Positions 6,355-10,296 of a DNA stretch of 10,296 nt are shown piece after piece (position 1 is the stretch's first letter; every line of letters starts with the position of its first letter). Source of the DNA: Dehalococcoides mccartyi (GTDB taxonomy: Bacteria > Chloroflexota > Dehalococcoidia > UBA2979); contig CAMDAY010000062.1 of assembly GCA_945888895.1 (NCBI GenBank), positions 1 through 10,296 on the forward strand, in the 5' to 3' direction. Both the position numbers and the translations under genes were made by a program. The notes under the pieces were generated by a model. The model was not told where the DNA came from and ran no database searches. It worked only from the letters and a program-made list of their open reading frames with translations.

Positions 6355-7014
6355 CTAGCCGCGCTCCTCGTCCCCCAGGAGCCGCTGGAGCTCACGGAGG
6401 GTGCGATGGTGCAGTGCCTTCACCGCACCCTCGGTGCGGGTCATGATACGGCCAATCTCCGCGTTCGATAGACCGTCGACATACTTCAGAGAGATCAGCT
6501 GCTGGCGATCCGGGGCGAGCGCGCTGATCGCCACCCGCACCCGCGCGATGCTCTCGTTCTGCTCGAGGCTCGCCTCCGGACCCGGCGTCGAGGAAGGCAC
6601 CTGGAGCGCCGCGTCGAGGGCCTCGGTCGGGGGGCGCCGGCCGCGGTCGCGATACCAGTTCACCAGCAGGTTGTGGGCGATGCTCATCAGCCACGCCGGA
6701 AACCCCGCACCCCGCCCTCGGTATTGATCGAGCCCGGCGAGGGCGCGCAGGAAGGTGCGCGAGGTCAGTTCCTCGGCGTCGCTGGGGTTCGAGGTGCGGG
6801 AGAGCAGGTAGCGGTAGACGCGAGGCGCATGGGCCTCGTAGAGGTCGGCGAAGGCGCCGCGGTCCGGCAAGGGGGCGCTCGGCGCCTCACCGTCCGGGGA
6901 TGCGCCGGAAGCGGGACGTGTGGCCTCGGGCGTGGCGGTCTCCCAGCGTCGGCGCGTGTGCCGCCAGTATAGGCGGCGCCCCGGCGGAGGGCGGCGCGGA
7001 GGCCGCGCCTGCAA
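6355..7014 (-). CDS. ECF-type sigma-70 family RNA polymerase sigma factor
   Basis: A small two-domain sigma factor that would direct RNA polymerase to a specific promoter set. With the longest start it has 219 residues. Region 2 spans about 54-125: FADLYEAHAPRVYRYLLSR, DAEELTSRTFLRAL and the -10-recognition stretch FPAWLMSIAHNLLVNWYRDRGRR. A linker (126-155) leads to region 4 at about 160-213, with the helix-turn-helix LSNAEIGRIMTRTEGAVKALHHRTLRE (182-208). There is no region 1 or 3, as expected for the ECF group. The only in-frame start codons are TTG 7014 and TTG 6870. The first has GAGGGG at 8-base spacing, but inside an inverted repeat. The second gives 171 residues, a more usual ECF length, and a TATACT hexamer (6966-6971, minus) lies between them. 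The Arg/Pro-rich N-terminus is therefore doubtful. No anti-sigma gene is adjacent, and fabH follows closely. Confidence 0.88.
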   Translation of the reverse strand: MQARPPRRPPPGRRLYWRHTRRRWETATPEATRPASGASPDGEAPSAPLPDRGAFADLYEAHAPRVYRYLLSRTSNPSDAEELTSRTFLRALAGLDQYRGRGAGFPAWLMSIAHNLLVNWYRDRGRRPPTEALDAALQVPSSTPGPEASLEQNESIARVRVAISALAPDRQQLISLKYVDGLSNAEIGRIMTRTEGAVKALHHRTLRELQRLLGDEERG

Positions 7015-7019
7015 TCCGG

Positions 7020-7137
7020 GAGCCCCTCACCCCCACCCTCTCCCATAACTGGGCGAGGGGGCCAGAACGACGGGGCCCGAAGCGAAGGCGCACTCAGAAC
7101 CCTCGCCCAGTTATGGGAGAGGGCAGGGTGAGGGCTT
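7020..7137. repeat. Long inverted repeat (MITE- or REP-pair-like)
   Basis: Two arms, about 7021-7059 and 7100-7136, are near-perfect reverse complements. A 24-bp exact match (7036-7059 with 7100-7123) is built around CTCTCCCATAACTGGGCGAG. The outer parts (CCCTCACCC-like) match with small differences. Each arm holds its own smaller inverted repeat, CTCCCATAACTGGG, and a 40-base spacer separates them. This C/T-rich then G/A-rich layout resembles widespread intergenic REP/MITE-like elements. It sits between the divergent sigma-factor and hrcA transcription units. No transposase is present. Confidence 0.75.
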
Positions 7138-7175
7138 CCCGGCTTCCCGTCTCTTAGGTTGCGAGCGAATCTAGA

Positions 7176-7205
7176 TTGACCCGCTGGGGGTGGTCTGCCT
7201 ACAAT
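7176..7205 (+). promoter_or_regulatory. Sigma-A-like promoter of the hrcA-grpE-dnaK operon
   Basis: TTGACC (7176-7181, 5 of 6) and TACAAT (7200-7205, 5 of 6) are separated by 18 bases. This is the best promoter match in the window. The expected start near 7212 lies just before the CIRCE operator, where bound HrcA would block transcription. Confidence 0.82.
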
Positions 7206-7216
7206 TTGTGAAGCAG

Positions 7217-7242
7217 TTAGCACTCTCGGCCGAGAGTGCTAA
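7217..7242 (+). promoter_or_regulatory. CIRCE operator (HrcA-binding site)
   Basis: TTAGCACTC (7217-7225) and GAGTGCTAA (7234-7242) are exact matches to both CIRCE arms. The spacer is TCGGCCGA, 8 bases rather than the canonical 9, and is itself self-complementary. The whole 26-base site is therefore one uninterrupted palindrome. It begins 11 bases after the -10 box and ends 33 bases before the hrcA start. Confidence 0.95.
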
Positions 7243-7275
7243 TCCGCCAGCGCAGTGCCAGAGTGGAGGTCGAAG

Positions 7276-8289
7276 GTGCTCACCGAGCGTCGCGCGGCAA
7301 TCCTGGGCATGGTCGTGAGCGAGTACATCAATACCGCCGAGCCGGTCAGTTCGCGCGCCATCGTCGCGCGGCACCGCCTCGACCTCTCCACGGCCACCAT
7401 CCGCAACGAGCTCGCTCGACTCGAGGAGGAGGGGTACATCACCCAGCCGTACACCTCGGCTGGGCGGGTGCCCTCGGATCTCGGCTACCGCACCTTCGTC
7501 GAGATGCTGATGCTGGAAGAGCCGGTCGAGGCGCAGGAGCAGCGCACGATCGAGCACCAGTTGCACCAGGTCGTCGGCGGGCTGGACGAATGGCTCAGTC
7601 TCTCCGCCACGATCCTCGCCGGGTCGGTCGGCAACGCCGCGGTCGTGACGCGCCCGCGAGCGGCCTCGAGCCGGCTGCGGCACGCCCAGTTGGTGGAGTT
7701 GAACCACGACACGGCGCTGCTGGTGGCGGTGATGGACGACGGGCGCGTGCGCCAGCGCATGCTGCCGCTCCAGATGCCGGCCTCGCAGGCCCTGCTGACC
7801 GAGCGCGCCGTGCGGCTGAACGCGCGCATCGAGGGCGCCGACGCCCGCCTCGCGCGATCCGTGGCGAGCGAGCTGGCCGACCCGGACGAGGCGGGGACGG
7901 TGCGCGCGATCGCCGATCTGATCGACGAGCAGCGCATCGCCGAGGAGACGTTCCTGGACGGGCTGAACTCCGTGCTGCGGCAGCCCGAGTTCCTCGACGC
8001 CGACCGGATGCTCGAGGCGGTCGCGACGCTCCAGACATACCGCATGCGCGGACTGCTGGAGCAGACGATGGACGCGCAGTTGGGATCGACGCAGGTCGTC
8101 ATCGGCCACGAGCACGGTGATGATTCGATGCAGGAGTGGAGCATGGTGATCTCGCGCTACGGCGACGAGGACGCCATTGGCACCGTGGCGGTCATTGGGC
8201 CGACGCGGATGCCGTACCACCGGACCATCCCACGCGTGCGCTACGTCGCGCGGCTGATGAGCCACCTGCTGCACGAGGTGCGCCAGTAG
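7276..8289 (+). CDS. hrcA: Heat-inducible transcription repressor HrcA
   Basis: A 337-residue repressor that binds CIRCE and is kept active by GroEL in studied bacteria. The N-terminal winged-helix part spans about 1-75: LTERRAAILGMVVSEYINTAEPVSSR, the recognition-helix stretch LDLSTATIRNELARLEEEGYI, and the wing QPYTSAGRVPSDLGYR. A GAF-like dimerisation/effector region follows, ending with the family signature GTVAVIGPTRMPYHRTIPRVRYVA (302-325). Length and motifs are normal. The frame is open to GTG 7255, but GTG 7276 has GGAGG (7265-7269) at 6-base spacing and gives the usual MLTER start. It is the first gene of the heat-shock operon, so it should autorepress. A 114-base gap separates it from grpE. 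Confidence 0.96.
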   Translation: MLTERRAAILGMVVSEYINTAEPVSSRAIVARHRLDLSTATIRNELARLEEEGYITQPYTSAGRVPSDLGYRTFVEMLMLEEPVEAQEQRTIEHQLHQVVGGLDEWLSLSATILAGSVGNAAVVTRPRAASSRLRHAQLVELNHDTALLVAVMDDGRVRQRMLPLQMPASQALLTERAVRLNARIEGADARLARSVASELADPDEAGTVRAIADLIDEQRIAEETFLDGLNSVLRQPEFLDADRMLEAVATLQTYRMRGLLEQTMDAQLGSTQVVIGHEHGDDSMQEWSMVISRYGDEDAIGTVAVIGPTRMPYHRTIPRVRYVARLMSHLLHEVRQ

Positions 8290-8309
8290 GACGCGTGCCT
8301 CGGGCGTGT

Positions 8310-8324
8310 GGCCGATCTTCGGCC
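8310..8324 (+). other. Small hairpin between hrcA and grpE
   Basis: GGCCGA (8310-8315) and TCGGCC (8319-8324) form a 6-bp stem with the loop TCT, 20 bases after the hrcA stop. No T-run follows, so it is not a full terminator. It could affect transcript processing or relative expression within the operon. Confidence 0.3.
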
Positions 8325-8403
8325 TCGGACGTTCGTATGTACCTCGTCGGTCCGCCGTTGGCGCGGCAGGCTCGACGACGATCCAGATGTTGAGGAGACC
8401 CTG

Positions 8404-8958
8404 ATGACCGAGCAACGGAGCGACTCCGTCGCACCGGACGCTGACTCGCCCCCGGCCGACGCGCCGGAGCAGACGCAGACGCCCGAGGAGTTGATCGCCT
8501 CGCTGCGCGCGGAGGTCGAGGCGGCGCATGCTGCGCGACTGCGCGCGGCCGCCGACTACCAGAACCTCCAGCGCCGTGCGCAGGAAGAGCGCGCTGAGTT
8601 CGGCCGCTACCAGCTGACCGCGAGCGTGCTCAACTTCCTGCCGGTGCTCGATGACCTCGAGCGCGCGGTGGAGTCGGCGCACGACGACATCAAGGAACAC
8701 CCCTGGGTGGAGGGCGTGAAGCTCGTCATGTCCAAGTTCCGCAGCGTCCTTGAGTCCGCGGGTGTGACGGAGATCCACCCGCTCGGCGCGCCCTTCGACC
8801 CCGCGAAGCACGAGGCCGTGGGCAGCGCGCCCGGCCCGGACGGGATCGTGGTGCGCGTGCTGAGGCGCGGCTACGTGCTGAATAACAAGGTGATCCGCGC
8901 GGCGATGGTACTGGTCGGCGATGGCGACCGATCCGCCCCGCCGCCTCCGGCCGAGTAA
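8404..8958 (+). CDS. grpE: Nucleotide exchange factor GrpE
   Basis: A 184-residue cochaperone that dimerises and speeds ADP release from DnaK. An acidic, Pro-rich disordered head (1-27) leads into a long coiled-coil helix (about 28-75) with the conserved AADYQNLQRRAQEE segment (49-62). A four-helix part follows with LPVLDDLERAV (79-89). The C-terminal beta-wing carries FDPAKHEAV (131-139) and GIVVRVLRRGYVLNNKVIRAAMV (147-169), the GrpE signature. A short SAPPPPAE tail ends it. ATG 8404 is supported by GAGGAG (8392-8397) at 6-base spacing. An upstream in-frame GTG (8308) would add 32 non-conserved residues. It lies between hrcA and dnaK on the same strand without a visible internal promoter. 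Confidence 0.96.
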   Translation: MTEQRSDSVAPDADSPPADAPEQTQTPEELIASLRAEVEAAHAARLRAAADYQNLQRRAQEERAEFGRYQLTASVLNFLPVLDDLERAVESAHDDIKEHPWVEGVKLVMSKFRSVLESAGVTEIHPLGAPFDPAKHEAVGSAPGPDGIVVRVLRRGYVLNNKVIRAAMVLVGDGDRSAPPPPAE

Positions 8959-8998
8959 CCCGCGCCGGCAGGCGCATGCAACGGGAACACGAACATCC

Positions 8999-9058
8999 CG
9001 CCTCGAACGAGGCGCCGAGACAGAGCAGAGATCGCCGCCACGCGTGACGTCAGGCGGC
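8999..9058 (+). other. Two stem-loops between grpE and dnaK
   Basis: CGCCTCG (8999-9005) pairs with CGAGGCG (9008-9014). GCCGCC (9034-9039) pairs with GGCGGC (9053-9058) across a 13-base loop. Neither has a T-tract. Intercistronic structures ahead of dnaK may serve mRNA processing or stability, but this is inferred. Confidence 0.3.
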
Positions 9059-9078
9059 AAGAGAAGAAGAGGCCCCAG

Positions 9079-10296
9079 ATGGCAAAGGTAATCGGAATCG
9101 ACCTCGGCACGACGAACTCGTGCGTGGCGGTGATGGAGGGCGGCGAGCCGCGCGTGGTGCCGAACGCCGAGGGCGGCCGCACCACCCCCTCGGTCGTCGC
9201 GATCGCGAAGGACGGCGAGCGCCTCGTCGGCACGGTCGCGAAGCGGCAGGCGGTCACCAACCCGCAGAACACCGTGTACTCGGCAAAGCGCCTCATGGGC
9301 CGCAAGTTCGAGGAGGAAGAGGTGCAGCGCCTGATGCGCATCGCCGGCTTCCCGATCGTGAAGCGCGACAACGGCGACGCGGGCCTCGAGATGGGCGACC
9401 GCACCTACAGCCCGCCCGAGGTCTCCGCGATGATCCTCCAGAAGCTGAAGGCGGACGCAGAGGCGTACCTCGGCGAGCCGGTGAACGAGGCCGTGATCAC
9501 GGTCCCCGCGTACTTCAACGACGCCCAGCGCCAGGCCACGCGCGACGCCGGCCGCATCGCCGGCCTCGAGGTGCTGCGCATCATCAACGAGCCGACCGCG
9601 GCGTCGCTGGCCTACGGCCTCGACTCGAAGGCCGAGGAGCTGATCGCGGTCTACGACCTCGGCGGCGGCACGTTCGACATCTCCGTGCTGGAGATCGGCG
9701 ACGGCACGTTCCAGGTGAAGGCCACGAACGGCGACACGTTCCTCGGTGGCGACGACTTCGACAACCTGCTGATCGACTTCCTCGTCGCGGAGTTCAAGCG
9801 CGACCAGGGCGTCGACCTCTCGCAGGACCGCAGCGCGCTGCAGCGCCTCAAGGAGGCCGCGGAGCGCGCGAAGATCGAGTTGTCGTCCGCGCAGCAGACG
9901 GAGATCAACCTCCCGTTCATCACTGCGGACGCCTCCGGGCCGAAGCACATGGTGCTGAACCTCACCCGCTCGAAGTTCGAGCAGCTGGTCGGCGACCTCG
10001 TCGACCGCTCCATCGAGCCGGTGAAGCAGGCGCTGAAGGACGCGGGCGTGTCGCCCGGCGACATCGACGAGGTGGTCCTCGTCGGTGGCATGACGCGCAT
10101 GCCGCTGGTGCAGCGCAAGGTGCAGGAGTTCTTCGGCAAGGAGCCGCACAAGGGCGTGAACCCGGACGAGGTCGTCGCGATCGGCGCGGCGGTGCAGGCG
10201 GGCGTGCTCAAGGGCGAGGTGAAGGACGTCCTGCTCCTGGACGTGACCCCGCGGACGCTGGGCATCGAGACGCTGGGCGGCGTGATGACCTCGCTG
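9079..10296 (+). CDS. dnaK: Chaperone protein DnaK (Hsp70), partial, cut by the window end
   Basis: The first 406 residues of the ATP-dependent chaperone DnaK, open at the right edge. They cover the entire nucleotide-binding domain (1-about 382) and the linker. Hsp70 signatures are IDLGTTNS (7-14), VYDLGGGTFDISVL (191-204) and VVLVGGMTRMPLVQRKV (332-348). NEPTAASLAYGL (170-181) and the linker VKDVLLLDVTP (381-391) are intact. The segment around 75-110 keeps the extra stretch (RDNGDAGLEM) seen in Gram-negative-type DnaK and absent from Firmicute forms, which is consistent with GrpE-dependent cycling. After the linker it reads PRTLGIET where PLSLGIET is common. The start is supported by GAGG (9069-9072) at 6-base spacing. 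It is the third gene of the CIRCE-controlled operon, and the substrate-binding domain and probably dnaJ lie beyond the window. Confidence 0.98.
   Translation, partial: MAKVIGIDLGTTNSCVAVMEGGEPRVVPNAEGGRTTPSVVAIAKDGERLVGTVAKRQAVTNPQNTVYSAKRLMGRKFEEEEVQRLMRIAGFPIVKRDNGDAGLEMGDRTYSPPEVSAMILQKLKADAEAYLGEPVNEAVITVPAYFNDAQRQATRDAGRIAGLEVLRIINEPTAASLAYGLDSKAEELIAVYDLGGGTFDISVLEIGDGTFQVKATNGDTFLGGDDFDNLLIDFLVAEFKRDQGVDLSQDRSALQRLKEAAERAKIELSSAQQTEINLPFITADASGPKHMVLNLTRSKFEQLVGDLVDRSIEPVKQALKDAGVSPGDIDEVVLVGGMTRMPLVQRKVQEFFGKEPHKGVNPDEVVAIGAAVQAGVLKGEVKDVLLLDVTPRTLGIETLGGVMTSL

Noticed and set aside
7171..10149. A 992-codon open frame on the minus strand opposite hrcA, grpE and dnaK
   Set aside because: It is codon-registered with all three sense genes, which happen to share one frame, so its stops would require TTA, CTA or TCA codons in the sense genes; these are rare at this GC content. 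Long antisense frames opposite dnaK are a known artefact. The product is Arg/Leu/His-rich with no domain.

Overview
The window is high-GC bacterial chromosome made up mostly of housekeeping and stress genes. A hrcA-grpE-dnaK heat-shock operon under a CIRCE operator, a Gly/Arg-rich Rho, a LysM/M23 cell-wall peptidase and a UlaG-like metallo-beta-lactamase-fold protein (with a GPGEYEIRGV segment) fit a Chloroflexota lineage, perhaps Dehalococcoidia- or Tepidiforma-like. That placement is inferred from gene content and remembered family resemblance, not from a search.

Layout. Positions 1-328 hold no convincing gene but carry a cluster of GC-rich hairpins. A candidate promoter (301-330) and a structured leader precede rho (449-1909). 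A probable intrinsic terminator (1998-2025) and a stem-loop-rich spacer lead to a membrane-anchored, double-LysM M23 peptidase (to 3511), which is closed by a strong terminator (3535-3567). Next come a divergent pair: an MBL-fold protein on the minus strand (3703-4347) and a YkgJ-type cysteine-cluster protein on the plus strand (4503-5231). The latter converges, with a 3-base gap, on a minus-strand pair, ECF-type sigma factor then fabH-type ketoacyl-ACP synthase III (7014 down to 5235). A long inverted repeat (about 7020-7137) separates that pair from the divergent heat-shock operon: sigma-A-like promoter, CIRCE, hrcA, grpE and dnaK, which runs off the right edge.

How the genes work together. 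HrcA should repress its own operon through CIRCE. GrpE and DnaK form the nucleotide-exchange factor/chaperone pair, and dnaJ is expected beyond the window. The sigma factor and FabH lie 34 bases apart on one strand and are probably cotranscribed. Rho and the peptidase look like separate transcription units.

I found no phage, transposase, CRISPR array, tRNA or rRNA, and no clearly new multi-gene system. The points most worth a second look are an MBL-fold protein that has lost most of its metal-ligand motifs, a CIRCE with an 8-base rather than 9-base spacer forming one continuous palindrome, a structured rho leader, the structured spacer ahead of the peptidase, and the inverted-repeat elements.
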